A DNA stretch of 64,000 bases from Acinetobacter lwoffii (GTDB lineage: Bacteria > Pseudomonadota > Gammaproteobacteria > Pseudomonadales > Moraxellaceae), in contig NZ_JAMXXK010000008.1 in NCBI RefSeq assembly GCF_024129735.1, forward strand, positions 1-64,000, given 5' to 3'. Positions 17,861 through 27,013 of this stretch are shown piece by piece; within the stretch, counting starts at the first letter, position 1, and the number at the start of each line of letters is the position of its first letter. Below the pieces are notes generated by a model. The model was not told the origin of the DNA. It saw only the letters and a program-made list of their open reading frames with translations, and did not search any database. Position numbers and translations under genes: made by a program.

Positions 17861-18853
17861 ATGAGATATCAACCGCCTTATACGATCACCTCTAGAATTA
17901 TTCACTTGATTGCACAAATTAGTGAATCAATAGGGCGTTTGACTGCATTAACCCAAATTCAAGATAGCCTTAAATTGCGAAAAGCAAATCGTATCCGAAC
18001 GATTCAAGGGTCTTTAGCGATCGAAGGGAATACCTTGAGTACAGAGCAAATCACAGCGATCCTGAATGGCAAGACCATTATCGCGCCACCTAAAGAAGTT
18101 CAAGAAGTCCGTAATGCCCTAAAAGCATATGAAGAAATTCAAAATTGGAACCCTGATCAAGAAACACATTTGCTGAAAGCACATCAAATACTGATGACAG
18201 GACTGATTGATGAGGTTGGACAGTATCGCCATGGCGGTGTTGGTGTGATGTCAGGGGATCGAGTCGTGCATATGGCTCCGCCTGCAAATCAAGTGCATCG
18301 CTTAATGGGAGAATTATTGCAGTGGTTGGCTGAAGGCAATGAGCACCCATTGATTCAGAGTTCAGTATTTCATTATGAGTTTGAGTTTATACATCCATTT
18401 GCTGATGGCAATGGGCGTATGGGACGTTTATGGCAAACTTTAATCTTAAGCCAGTGGAATCCAATTTTTCTCAATATCCCTGTAGAAAGCTTGATTTATC
18501 AAAACCAAAAAGCTTATTACGATGCATTGCAAGCGAGCACAGATCGCTCAGATTCAGCACCTTTTATTGAGTTTATTTTGCAGATGATTTTAGATGCAAT
18601 ACTCAGTTCTGATGCCAGCGATCAAGATACCGCTCAAGATAGCGTACAAGTTAGCGATCAAGTTAAACGTCTCGTCCAGAAGATGGAGCAGAAGGAATAT
18701 AGCTTAGCTGAGCTTATGGCTCTATTAGACTTGTCCCATCGAGCAACATTCCAAAAAAATTATTTAACTCCAGCATTAGAAGCCGGTGTGATTGAACGCA
18801 CCTTTCCTGATAAGCCTAAGAGTCCTAAGCAAAAGTACAAATTAAAAAATTGA
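17861..18853 (+). CDS. Fic family protein with C-terminal winged-helix-like tail
   Basis: I choose ATG 17861 (330 aa) because GAGGA stands six bases before it. An in-frame ATG at 17849 lacks such a site. SLAIEGN at residues 51-57 is an inhibitory motif and HPFADGNGRMGR at 178-189 is a complete Fic motif. After the Fic core comes a flexible linker rich in Asp, Gln, Ser and Val, built of repeated short units (about 255-275), then a region (280-330) that resembles a small DNA- or protein-binding helical domain. The layout suits an AMP-transferring enzyme that acts on itself or on a DNA-linked partner. Confidence 0.87.
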   Translation: MRYQPPYTITSRIIHLIAQISESIGRLTALTQIQDSLKLRKANRIRTIQGSLAIEGNTLSTEQITAILNGKTIIAPPKEVQEVRNALKAYEEIQNWNPDQETHLLKAHQILMTGLIDEVGQYRHGGVGVMSGDRVVHMAPPANQVHRLMGELLQWLAEGNEHPLIQSSVFHYEFEFIHPFADGNGRMGRLWQTLILSQWNPIFLNIPVESLIYQNQKAYYDALQASTDRSDSAPFIEFILQMILDAILSSDASDQDTAQDSVQVSDQVKRLVQKMEQKEYSLAELMALLDLSHRATFQKNYLTPALEAGVIERTFPDKPKSPKQKYKLKN

Positions 18854-19023
18854 ACTATACTGAGGTGGATGTGATTATTAATATCATAATGAGCTAATTG
18901 TAATGTTATAACATTTCATTTATTTTTAGGTGTAATTTTCTGCTATAATGTCAGTACGCCACTTCAAATCCTGAATTCGGATTTGAACAAGATTTTAAAG
19001 TGATTCAATGCACTAAATCTAAT

Positions 19024-19119
19024 TTGGGTCAAAATTGGGTCAATGAATTTTTTTATTCAACAAAAGAGCTTTAAAATGAATGAGTTAGGTTTTGAGTTCA
19101 ATTGACGCCACCTCCACCA
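19024..19119. other. Candidate island attachment region with tmRNA/tRNA 3'-end fragment
   Basis: The sequence CGCCACCTCCACCA (19106-19119), preceded by GAGTTCAATTGA, looks like the T-arm and acceptor end with CCA tail of a tmRNA or serine-type tRNA gene, but the rest of that RNA gene is absent. Just upstream are two direct copies of TTGGGTCAA (19024-19032 and 19035-19043), such as integrase arm sites can show. A terminator hairpin follows. Together this suggests the right junction of an integrated element extending to the left. No integrase gene is visible in the window. The remaining 18854-19023 holds only an 8-bp hairpin, TCAAATCC/GGATTTGA, at 18964-18986. Confidence 0.5.
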
Positions 19120-19137
19120 AAATTCTTGTTATAAATC

Positions 19138-19163
19138 AGCCGCTTATTTAAGTGGCTTTTTTA
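19138..19163 (+). terminator. Terminator after the tmRNA-like fragment
   Basis: Nine-base arms AGCCGCTTA and TAAGTGGCT (one G-T pair) are followed by TTTTTTATT. It is placed as the terminator of an RNA gene whose 3' end is at 19119, and it also lies in the right direction to end transcription before the convergent LysR gene. Confidence 0.65.
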
Positions 19164-19185
19164 TTGCCTAAATTTTATAAGCGAT

Positions 19186-20124
19186 TTAAAAAATCAAATC
19201 AAAACTAGAGCGAATACGCTCAATCAATAAATGCTTCGACTCTGACAAATGGGTATTTTTACGTACCATCAATTGGGTTTGAGCCGTGTTGCACAGTTCG
19301 GAATCAATAGTTAAGGCAACGGCCTGACCTTCTTTAACTGCATCTGCGATATCTGCATAGCGCATGGCGGAAATCCCATGTCCAGCCACCACATAATTTT
19401 TTAAGGCATAAATAGAATTGGTGGTCAGGCCAATATTCAGGTTCACTTGTAAGCGTACCATTTCACTGTCGAGTAGCTGACGAAAACCATGCCCTACGGG
19501 CATTAAGGCAAATTTATAGGCTGAAATTTCAGAGAGATAAATACGATGCTTGAGCTTGGCAAGAGGATGACCGGCAGGAACAGCCAGAATAAAAGGTTCT
19601 GTTTTATGAGCAATGGTGCTGATGTCTGTATGAAATGGAGGATTATACGCCAATCCAATATGCGCCAGGCTGTCCACGATATGTCGTACCACATGCTGGG
19701 CACTCATTAATTCTAACTGGATTTCAAGATTTGGATATTTATGATGCACATGTCGAAGTACATCATAAATCATGTGTTGCATATAACTTTCACTTGAAAC
19801 AATGTTCACTTTGCCAAGTTGAGAAGATTGCAGCTGAAATAAACTGTCAAATAATTCATTTTCACGATTCTTATTTTCCTTAAAATACTCAAGTACCAGA
19901 TAGGCGGCTTCAGTCGGAATAATATGCCGCCCCTTACGTTTGAACAGGTTTATTTTTAGTTCAGATTCAAAGAGTTGAATTTGTCGGCTCATGGCGGACT
20001 GTTCAATATTCAGGATATCTGCCGCTTTGCGCATCGAACCGAACATCATCACCGTATAGAAATAACGCAAACGCTTTTCATTGATTCCGTTCAGTGGCGC
20101 AAGGAATTGCAAGTTTCTGTCCAT
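19186..20124 (-). CDS. LysR-family transcriptional regulator
   Basis: A 312-aa LysR protein. The N-terminal helix-turn-helix is clear (residues about 15-75: MRKAADILNIEQSAMSRQIQ, then FKRKGRHIIPTEA) and is followed by a substrate-binding domain to the end. It is divergent from an MFS transporter gene, with the metallopeptidase-like gene behind that, across a 118-bp gap at 20125-20242. The usual LysR layout makes these two genes its likely targets. The inducer is unknown. Unlike the LysR remnant at 13262, this gene is complete. Confidence 0.88.
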   Translation of the reverse strand: MDRNLQFLAPLNGINEKRLRYFYTVMMFGSMRKAADILNIEQSAMSRQIQLFESELKINLFKRKGRHIIPTEAAYLVLEYFKENKNRENELFDSLFQLQSSQLGKVNIVSSESYMQHMIYDVLRHVHHKYPNLEIQLELMSAQHVVRHIVDSLAHIGLAYNPPFHTDISTIAHKTEPFILAVPAGHPLAKLKHRIYLSEISAYKFALMPVGHGFRQLLDSEMVRLQVNLNIGLTTNSIYALKNYVVAGHGISAMRYADIADAVKEGQAVALTIDSELCNTAQTQLMVRKNTHLSESKHLLIERIRSSFDLIF

Positions 20125-20242
20125 AAAAACTCTGATGCCTTAAAAGCATCAGTATGCCGAATAAATTACATTGTTATCAAGTCAGGAGCATGCTTACATG
20201 GATTTTGAACAATAAGAAGATCTAGATAAAAAGGAGTTTTAG

Positions 20243-21571
20243 ATGGATTTAATGATCTCCCGTCAACAACGGTTAGACCAGATTTACAAGAAAGTAAGCT
20301 GGCGGCTACTGCCATTTTTATTGCTGTGTTATTTCTTTGCTTATCTGGACCGGATCAATATCGGATTTGCCAAGTTACAAATGCAGCAGGAGCTGGGCTT
20401 TAACGATGCAATTTATGGGATGGCAGCCGGCATATTCTTTTTAGGTTATGTACTGTTTGAAGTGCCAACCAACCTGTATTTTGAAAAAGTCGGCGCCAGA
20501 AAAACTATTACCCGCATCATGATTTTGTGGGGCCTGACCTCCATGTCGATGCTATTTGTCACCACCCCGCAGATGTTCTATGTCTTGCGCTTTTTACTAG
20601 GTGTATTCGAAGCCGGTTTTGCCCCAGGCATGATTTTCTATCTGACCTATTGGTATTCCGGTGCACGCATGGCACGTGTGATGGCGATTGTTATGCTGGC
20701 TGGGCCGCTCGCTGGCATGTTAGGTGCGCCGTTATCGACGCAAATTATGAGTACTTTCCATCAGATTTATAATCTTTCTGGCTGGCAATGGTTATTTTTA
20801 TTAGAAGCTGTGCCAACCGTGCTATTGGGTTGCGTAGCGTACTTTTATTTAACCGATCATCCTTCACAAGCAAAATGGCTGTCCCAAGAGGATAAAGCCT
20901 TATTGGTGAAAGAAATTTCACAGCATCAGTCTGCAAGCGGTCATAGCAATTTTAAAGCAGTATTAAAGGATCCCTGGATTTATTTCATGGCCTTGGCCTA
21001 TTTCACCATTATCTGTGGCATCTATGCGATTGGCTTTTGGCTACCATCTTTACTGAAGTCGGGCGGTATCCAAAATTTGCAGATGATTGGTTGGCTGGTG
21101 GCGATTCCATATTTATGCGGTGCAATTTTCATGATCATTTTTGCCCGCAGCTCGGACAAATGGCAGGAACGGAAATGGCATTGTGTAGTGCCGACGGTAT
21201 TGGCCTGAGTCAGCTTGATGTTGTCGGTGATCAGTGCGAATTTCCTGCTGTCCTTTATTGCGATCTGTACCGCAACGGCCTTTATGTTTAGTGCCTATAC
21301 CATTTTCTGGTCAATTCCATCGAAATACTTAAGCGGTAGTGCGGCAGCAGGCGGAATTGCCCTGATTAACAATATCGGATTACTCGGTGGTTTTGTCAGT
21401 CCAAATATTATGGGCATGGCACAGTCAATGACCGGTTCCATGCTGGCAGGCTGGTTCACGATTGCTGTGATCATGATGCTCGGTGGCGCTTTCCTGATTT
21501 ATGCCTTCAGACTGAAAAAGCAAGTTGTTCCCGAGCAAGTAACACGCGCTGCCTTAATTGTCGATAAATAA
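20243..21571 (+). pseudogene. MFS transporter gene with in-frame TGA stop
   Basis: Translation from ATG 20243 (AAGGAG six bases upstream) gives an MFS transporter of the anion:cation symporter type, with LDRINIGFAKLQMQ in the first loop and about 12 membrane helices. The frame stops at TGA 21206-21208 after residue 321. The same frame continues without interruption through VSLMLSVISANFL to a stop at 21569-21571, so one base change accounts for the break; a normal protein would be about 442 aa. It may be a real nonsense mutation, a sequencing error, or read through. An internal TTG/ATG restart at 21215-21218 would yield only the last four helices or so. Confidence 0.85.
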
Positions 21572-21601
21572 TCAATACGTAGCATAGGAAGGATTCAGGA
21601 T

Positions 21602-23125
21602 ATGAAGAAAATCATCATTGCGGGCTTTCAACATGAAACCAATACCTTTGCCCCGACCAAAGCAAGCTACGCGGATTTTGTCCAGGGTGGGGGATTTCCG
21701 CCGCTTAGCCGCGGCGCAGATATCCTGAAATTTCGGGAACAGAACATTCCGATTGGCGGTTTTATTCAACAAGCGGAACAATTCGGGTATCAACTTTTAC
21801 CGGTGATCTGGGCGGGCACTTCACCTTCAGCGCATGTAGAGCAGGACACTTACCAGCGGATTTGTGATGAAATTATTGCAAGCATCCAGCAGCATCCGGC
21901 AGATGCGGTGTATCTGGATCTGCATGGTGCTATGGTCAGTGAACAGGTGGATGATGGTGAAGGCGAATTGTTAAGACGGGTTCGTGAAGCAGTTGGGCCG
22001 GATATTCCGGTAATTGCCAGTCTGGATTTCCATGCCAATGTCACGCAAGCGATGTTTGCCCATAGTGATGTGCTGATTTGCTATCGAACCTATCCGCATG
22101 TAGATATGGCCCAAACCGGACAACGTTGCGCTCAAGTGTTGGATCAAATATTCCGGGGTAAAAAGCTGCATAAGCAAATGTATAAGCTGCCGTTTTTGAT
22201 TGCGCTGAATGCACAATGTACCGAGCTGGAACCTACCCAGTCTTGTATGAATTTACTCGAACAGCTAGAACAAAATAATCCTGTCCAGATGAATTTCACG
22301 CCGGGTTTTCCGGCGGCAGATTTTGCCGAATGTGGTGGTTGTATCTGGGGCTATAGTGAAAATGCTGTGCAGTTAGATCAGGCCATGCAACGCTATATCG
22401 CCCATGTGCTGCAACAAGAAACGCATTGGAATATGGGTTTTTTATCACCCGATCATGCCGTGCTGCAGGCACTTCAACTTTATCAACAGCATCATTCGAC
22501 CAGACCCGTGGTGATTGCAGATACTCAGGATAATCCGGGAGCCGGTGGTGATTCGAATACGACCGGGATGCTATCGGCGCTACATCGGCATCAGGTTAAA
22601 AATGCACTGATTGGGCTTATTGTTGATCCTGCGGTGGTGCAACAAGCCTATCAGCTTGAGCTTGGTCAGCATTTTTATGCGAAATTGGGCGGAACATCAG
22701 GTATTGCGGGGGATGCTCTATTTAGCGCTGAATTTAAAATCAAAGCCTATAGCGATGGGAAATTCAGCTATGGCGGGCCCATGATGCATGGCGTTGAGGC
22801 GGATATCGGCCCGAGTATATTGCTGGAAATAGACGGTATTGAAATTGCAGTCAGTTCCTACAAAGCCCAGTTGCTCGATCGTAATATGTTTAGAATTTTT
22901 GGTGTTGTGCCTGAAGATAAATCAATTATTGTAGTGAAAAGCTCGGTACATTTTCGTGCAGATTTTCAGGACATGGCTGCTGCCATTTTGGTCGCGAAAG
23001 CGCCTGGTGCCATGAAAGCAGACCCGAATGACCTGCCTTGGCAAAAGATTGATCCTGATAGACGACTCGTGCCGATGGGCGAAAGTCTGGCGCAACGTGA
23101 TCAGCCATTGCGTCGTACTGTTTAA
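21602..23125 (+). CDS. M81 family metallopeptidase (MlrC-like)
   Basis: A 507-aa protein of the microcystinase C-like family. The N-terminus MKKIIIAGFQHETNTFAPTK and the following domain (to about residue 300) are typical, as is the C-terminal MlrC domain beginning near VVIADTQDNPGAGGDSNTTG. The family contains putative metal-dependent peptidases or amidohydrolases; only MlrC, which cleaves linear microcystin, is well known, so the substrate here is open. It follows the MFS gene by 30 bases and has AGGAAGG before the ATG. Together with the LysR gene it may form a small peptide or amide uptake and breakdown locus. Confidence 0.85.
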   Translation: MKKIIIAGFQHETNTFAPTKASYADFVQGGGFPPLSRGADILKFREQNIPIGGFIQQAEQFGYQLLPVIWAGTSPSAHVEQDTYQRICDEIIASIQQHPADAVYLDLHGAMVSEQVDDGEGELLRRVREAVGPDIPVIASLDFHANVTQAMFAHSDVLICYRTYPHVDMAQTGQRCAQVLDQIFRGKKLHKQMYKLPFLIALNAQCTELEPTQSCMNLLEQLEQNNPVQMNFTPGFPAADFAECGGCIWGYSENAVQLDQAMQRYIAHVLQQETHWNMGFLSPDHAVLQALQLYQQHHSTRPVVIADTQDNPGAGGDSNTTGMLSALHRHQVKNALIGLIVDPAVVQQAYQLELGQHFYAKLGGTSGIAGDALFSAEFKIKAYSDGKFSYGGPMMHGVEADIGPSILLEIDGIEIAVSSYKAQLLDRNMFRIFGVVPEDKSIIVVKSSVHFRADFQDMAAAILVAKAPGAMKADPNDLPWQKIDPDRRLVPMGESLAQRDQPLRRTV

Positions 23126-23161
23126 CATTTAACTAATATCCAATTAACACCCAAACGATTG

Positions 23162-23197
23162 AACAGGCTAGATCCATCACGATCAAGCCTGTTTTTT
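23162..23197 (+). terminator. Terminator after the MlrC-like gene
   Basis: Arms AACAGGCT and AGCCTGTT enclose a 16-base loop and are followed by TTTTT. It ends the MFS/MlrC-like unit. The rest of the 330-base spacer (to 23456) is A+T-rich, with no further gene that I can see; it should hold the promoter of the export operon. Confidence 0.7.
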
Positions 23198-23456
23198 TGA
23201 TCACATCTTCATTTCCTTAAACTCAATACAATTTTCTGGTACCTGATCCCGCGTCTGAATCTGCCAAAGATGGACTAGTCTGATATCAAACAGGGCTAGC
23301 TAAAAAAAAGCGGACAGGAATTCAACATTCTTTTCAAACTCAACAAAATACCTATAATTCCAATTAGAAACTTGTTGTAAATTAAACCTTAGGAAAAAAA
23401 CAAATACAGTGTTGACTTTCTTATTTTAAATTAGACGAATCAACCGGAGATTCTCA

Positions 23457-24680
23457 TTGCGCGCTGCCCGCTATAAAATTTTGCTCATTATCGTATTGCT
23501 ACTGGCAGTAGGGTTTGCTCTATTTCGTTGGTGGCAGGGGCCAGTGGTGCCTAGTTATACGCTGAGTGCCATGCCGCTGGTACAAAATGTTGTTGCGACC
23601 GGACGTGTTGCGACAGTTTCACGTGCCCAGGTAGGCAGTGAAATTAGTGGTGTGGTTCTGCAACGTCTGGTGCAGGAAGGCGATCAGGTTAAACTGGGTG
23701 ATCTGCTGGTGGTATTGAAATCGGATGAATTGCTGGCCCAAGTCAGACAGGCCGAGCTGGCATTGACCGAATTGGCAAGCAGCCGACGGCCACAGGCTGC
23801 AGCAGAACTGGCCAGTGCCAAAGCCCAGCTGGAGCAAGCCAGCCGAGAAGCTACACGTCGACGTAATGCAGAAGCCGGTATCCTGTCGAGGGAAGAAGTC
23901 GAACAGGCTGTGGAAGCAGAAAGAGTCGCGCGCAATAATTATGAGATAGCTCGGGTAAAAGCATCCGCATTGGCCGCGGGTCAAGTCGAAGAAGCGTCGC
24001 TTCGGGAACAGCTTGCAGTGGCACAGGCTCAACTGGCCAAAACCAAGATTCGGGCTGCAGTCGCCGGCACAGTATTGACACGCGATGTCGAGCCGGGTGA
24101 TCTGGTTCAGCCGGGACAAACTTTATTTACCATTGCGTTAACAGGGAATACAGAAATCCGGGTACCGCTAGATGAGCGGAATTTACCGCAACTGGCCTTG
24201 CAGCAAAATGCCACTGTGATTAGCGATGCCTATCCGGATCAGTCTTTCCCGGCCCGGATTAACTTTATTGCGCCAAGTATCGATCCACAGCGAGGTACGG
24301 TAGAAGTCAGGTTAACTGTCAATCCCGTACCAGATTTTCTGCGTCAGGACATGACGGTATCGGTGAATGTCGAGACGGCCAAACGAGCCCGGGCACTGGC
24401 TATTCCAAATGATGCTTTAAGCAGTATCAAGGGAGATAAAGCCGTGGTGTTAATGGTACGTGATGGAAAAGTACAGCGTCAGCAGATTACTTTAGGCTTG
24501 CGTGGCTTGGTCATGTCGGAAGTGAAATCCGGACTGAGTGAGGGTGATCAGGTGCTGGCAGATGCCGAATCTTCATTGGAGGATGGCACCAGAGTTCGCT
24601 TAGAACCACAACAGAGTTCATTGCAGAATTCTGCTGATATGGCCAATAGCAAAAATGAATTACCGGTGAACTTCGATTGA
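23457..24680 (+). CDS. HlyD/MacA-type periplasmic adaptor protein
   Basis: A 407-aa membrane-fusion protein. The TTG start at 23457 has CCGGAG about eight bases before it. It has an N-terminal membrane anchor (residues 7-25), a lipoyl-like half (GSEISGVVLQRLVQEGDQVKLGD), an alpha-hairpin coiled coil (about 80-180, rich in Ala, Glu and Gln), the second lipoyl half (VAGTVLTRDVEPGDLVQPGQ) and a beta-barrel domain. It would link an inner-membrane ABC transporter to an outer-membrane channel. The next gene overlaps its stop by four bases. Base composition is visibly more G+C-rich than the phytase operon. Confidence 0.9.
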   Translation: MRAARYKILLIIVLLLAVGFALFRWWQGPVVPSYTLSAMPLVQNVVATGRVATVSRAQVGSEISGVVLQRLVQEGDQVKLGDLLVVLKSDELLAQVRQAELALTELASSRRPQAAAELASAKAQLEQASREATRRRNAEAGILSREEVEQAVEAERVARNNYEIARVKASALAAGQVEEASLREQLAVAQAQLAKTKIRAAVAGTVLTRDVEPGDLVQPGQTLFTIALTGNTEIRVPLDERNLPQLALQQNATVISDAYPDQSFPARINFIAPSIDPQRGTVEVRLTVNPVPDFLRQDMTVSVNVETAKRARALAIPNDALSSIKGDKAVVLMVRDGKVQRQQITLGLRGLVMSEVKSGLSEGDQVLADAESSLEDGTRVRLEPQQSSLQNSADMANSKNELPVNFD

Positions 24681-25900
24681 AAAAATTATTCGGGCGGCTC
24701 TGGATCGAATGGAAAATCGCGGTCAGTTTTTTGCGCGAGGGTCGCGCGCAGTCCATCATGATTACCATCGGGGTTGCCGTGGGCGTAGCGGTGATCGTCT
24801 TTATCACCGCTTTGATTCAGGGGCTGCAAGCCAATATTGTCGAACGAACCTTAGGTACACAGGCACATATTCGTCTGTTGTCACCGGATGAAGTCAACCG
24901 GATTGTGTCACCTCCCGCCGGGACCGTGCAATTATTGCAGGAAGATAAACGGGCGCAGCGCCTGCGTTCAATCAACAATTGGCAACAGATTACCGAAACA
25001 CTGGATCAGTTACCTGTACTGACTGCTGTCTCGCCGGTGGTGTCTGGCCCTGCCTTTGTACAACGGGGTGATGCGATTGAATCCGTGGCCTTGGTCGGAA
25101 TGAATTTGGAGCGTTATCAGCAGATCATTCCATTAAAAGAATATTTAACCAGTGGCCAGTTGCGGGTTGGCGCGGATGAGGTACTGATCGGCAGTCAATT
25201 GGCCAAAGACCTCGGTGTTCAGGTCGGTAGCAAGTTGCGGCTAGATACTGGCCAACAAAATAGTGCTTTGGTGAATATTGCTGGTATTTTTGAGCTGGGC
25301 GTGCGCGAACTGGATGCGCGTTATGTTTATCTGGATCTTAAGCAGGCGCAGTCCTTACTCGGTCTGCCAGGCGGGGTAACGGTGATTGACCTGACCATTG
25401 CCAATATTTTTGAGGCAGACCAGGTTGCCGCACAAGTCGGACGCCTGACCTCATTAAAAGCCGAAAGCTGGATTGAAACCAATGCCCAACTGATGAATGC
25501 CATTACCGCACAAAGCCTGTCCACCAATATGATTATTGTATTTGTCGCAATTTCAGTGGCTTTCGGGATTGCCAGCGTCATGTCCGTCAGTGTGGTGCAG
25601 CGCACCCGGGAAATTGGTATTTTGCGGGCGACAGGTGCAACCCAATCGCAAATCTTGAGAGTTTTTCTGTTTCAGGGCGCAATCTTTGGCTTGCTCGGTT
25701 CGGTGCTGGGCAGCATAGTCAGTTATGGTCTGGTGTGGGTATTTAATAATTTTGGGCCAGGATTATTCTATATTCCAATTTCGATTGAGCTGGTGATTTT
25801 GGCGCTATTATTGGCGACATTAACAGGCGTACTGGCTGCAGCGGTGCCATCACGCCGGGCCGCGGCACTCGATCCGGTGGAGGCGATTCGTCATGTCTGA
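24677..25900 (+). CDS. FtsX-like ABC transporter permease
   Basis: A 407-aa inner-membrane protein with the MacB/LolE/DevC architecture. One N-terminal helix (about residues 30-50) is followed by a large periplasmic domain (about 55-270) and three C-terminal helices (about 280-400) of the FtsX type, including VSVVQRTREIGILRATGAT. The TTG start overlaps the adaptor gene, and the ATPase gene overlaps its end by eight bases. With those two it forms a complete tripartite exporter lacking only the outer-membrane channel. The substrate could be a peptide, lipid or drug and is not shown by sequence. Confidence 0.9.
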   Translation: MKKLFGRLWIEWKIAVSFLREGRAQSIMITIGVAVGVAVIVFITALIQGLQANIVERTLGTQAHIRLLSPDEVNRIVSPPAGTVQLLQEDKRAQRLRSINNWQQITETLDQLPVLTAVSPVVSGPAFVQRGDAIESVALVGMNLERYQQIIPLKEYLTSGQLRVGADEVLIGSQLAKDLGVQVGSKLRLDTGQQNSALVNIAGIFELGVRELDARYVYLDLKQAQSLLGLPGGVTVIDLTIANIFEADQVAAQVGRLTSLKAESWIETNAQLMNAITAQSLSTNMIIVFVAISVAFGIASVMSVSVVQRTREIGILRATGATQSQILRVFLFQGAIFGLLGSVLGSIVSYGLVWVFNNFGPGLFYIPISIELVILALLLATLTGVLAAAVPSRRAAALDPVEAIRHV

Positions 25901-26609
25901 GCAATCTCAGGAAGTTCTGCGTCTGGAAGCGCTACGCAAGTCTTATAATATTGGCCAGCCCAATGAGGTTGAGGTCTTGCATGGTATTGACCTGCGCATT
26001 GATCGCAACGACTTTGCCGCCCTCATTGGTCCTTCCGGTTCTGGGAAAAGTACCTTATTGAATATTCTGGGACTGCTAGATAAACCAACGAGCGGCGAGC
26101 TGTACTTGTTGGGACAACCTACCAGTGCGATGGATGACACCGGTCGTACGGCGCTGCGCGGCAACAGTATTGGGTTTGTATTTCAGTTTCACCATCTTAT
26201 TCAGGCCTTTAGTGCACTGGATAATATTCTCATGCCTTTAATGATGGCGCATGGCAAACCCAATCAGCAGGCAATGCAACGCGCACGTGATTTACTCGCT
26301 GCAGTGGGGCTGGAAAAATTTGCTGAACGTAAACCGAATGAACTGTCTGGAGGGCAGCAGCAGCGGGTGGCCATTGCCCGGGCCTTGATTACTGAGCCGG
26401 CATTATTATTGGCCGATGAACCGACAGGTAATCTGGATACCCAGACCGCGGCTGATATGTTTGAACTGTTTCGTAAAGTGCATCGTGAACGCGACTGCGC
26501 CGTACTTTTGGTCACGCATGATCCGCGCTTGTCTGCCACTTGTGACCGTACCATCAATCTGGTCGATGGCCGGATTGAAAGCGATTCGAGCAATTCGCAT
26601 CAAGATTAA
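25893..26609 (+). CDS. LolD/MacB-type ABC transporter ATPase
   Basis: A 238-aa nucleotide-binding subunit with Walker A GPSGSGKST, signature LSGGQQQRVAIARAL, Walker B LLLADEPTGNLD and the switch histidine in LLVTHD. The family is that of mechanotransmission-type transporters (LolD, MacB, FtsE), which suits the FtsX-like permease just upstream. Overlaps with neighbours show a single operon of adaptor, permease and ATPase. This is not the essential LolCDE set, because an HlyD adaptor takes part and no lolA/lolB genes are present. Confidence 0.92.
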   Translation: MSEQSQEVLRLEALRKSYNIGQPNEVEVLHGIDLRIDRNDFAALIGPSGSGKSTLLNILGLLDKPTSGELYLLGQPTSAMDDTGRTALRGNSIGFVFQFHHLIQAFSALDNILMPLMMAHGKPNQQAMQRARDLLAAVGLEKFAERKPNELSGGQQQRVAIARALITEPALLLADEPTGNLDTQTAADMFELFRKVHRERDCAVLLVTHDPRLSATCDRTINLVDGRIESDSSNSHQD

Positions 26610-26630
26610 TCCAAACTATAAGGAACCAGA

Positions 26631-26993
26631 ATGTCCAACTTACAGGATCCAAGAGTTTTATTTGCCTTAGAAAGAACTGCATTAGCCTGGAATCGTAGTG
26701 GGCTGACCTTGATTGCTTTTGGCTTTGTGATTGAAAAATCAAATTTACTGGCGCAACTGGTCGATCCGGAAAAATATCAGAATAAAATTGTTTATAGTCA
26801 CTGGCTGGGAATTGCAGTCATTCTATTCGGTATGTTGATCAATATCGGTTCTATCCTGCAATATCGGGCTGGCCTCAGATCTTTGACCCCGGCAGAATTT
26901 ATTTCTGACTATCAGACCCAGCATCCTGTTTTGTTAAATTTATTCACCGTGTTGACCGGAATATTGTTAATTATTTCATTCTGGATCAGTTGA
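26631..26993 (+). CDS. DUF202 small membrane protein
   Basis: A 120-aa protein with the DUF202 signature near its start (LFALERTALAWNRSGLTLIA), and three hydrophobic segments, at about residues 25-45, 60-80 and 100-118. DUF202 proteins are of unknown function and commonly sit near transporters or sulfur and stress genes. It starts 21 bases after the exporter ATPase and may be the last gene of that operon. An IS5-family element is inserted 20 bases behind its stop codon. Confidence 0.85.
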   Translation: MSNLQDPRVLFALERTALAWNRSGLTLIAFGFVIEKSNLLAQLVDPEKYQNKIVYSHWLGIAVILFGMLINIGSILQYRAGLRSLTPAEFISDYQTQHPVLLNLFTVLTGILLIISFWIS

Positions 26994-27013
26994 AAGATGA
27001 ATGCTGAAGAATA

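Noticed and set aside
23619..24119. 166-aa minus-strand open frame opposite the HlyD adaptor gene
   Set aside because: It is cysteine- and phenylalanine-rich in a way typical of antisense frames, and the plus-strand gene has clear domains.
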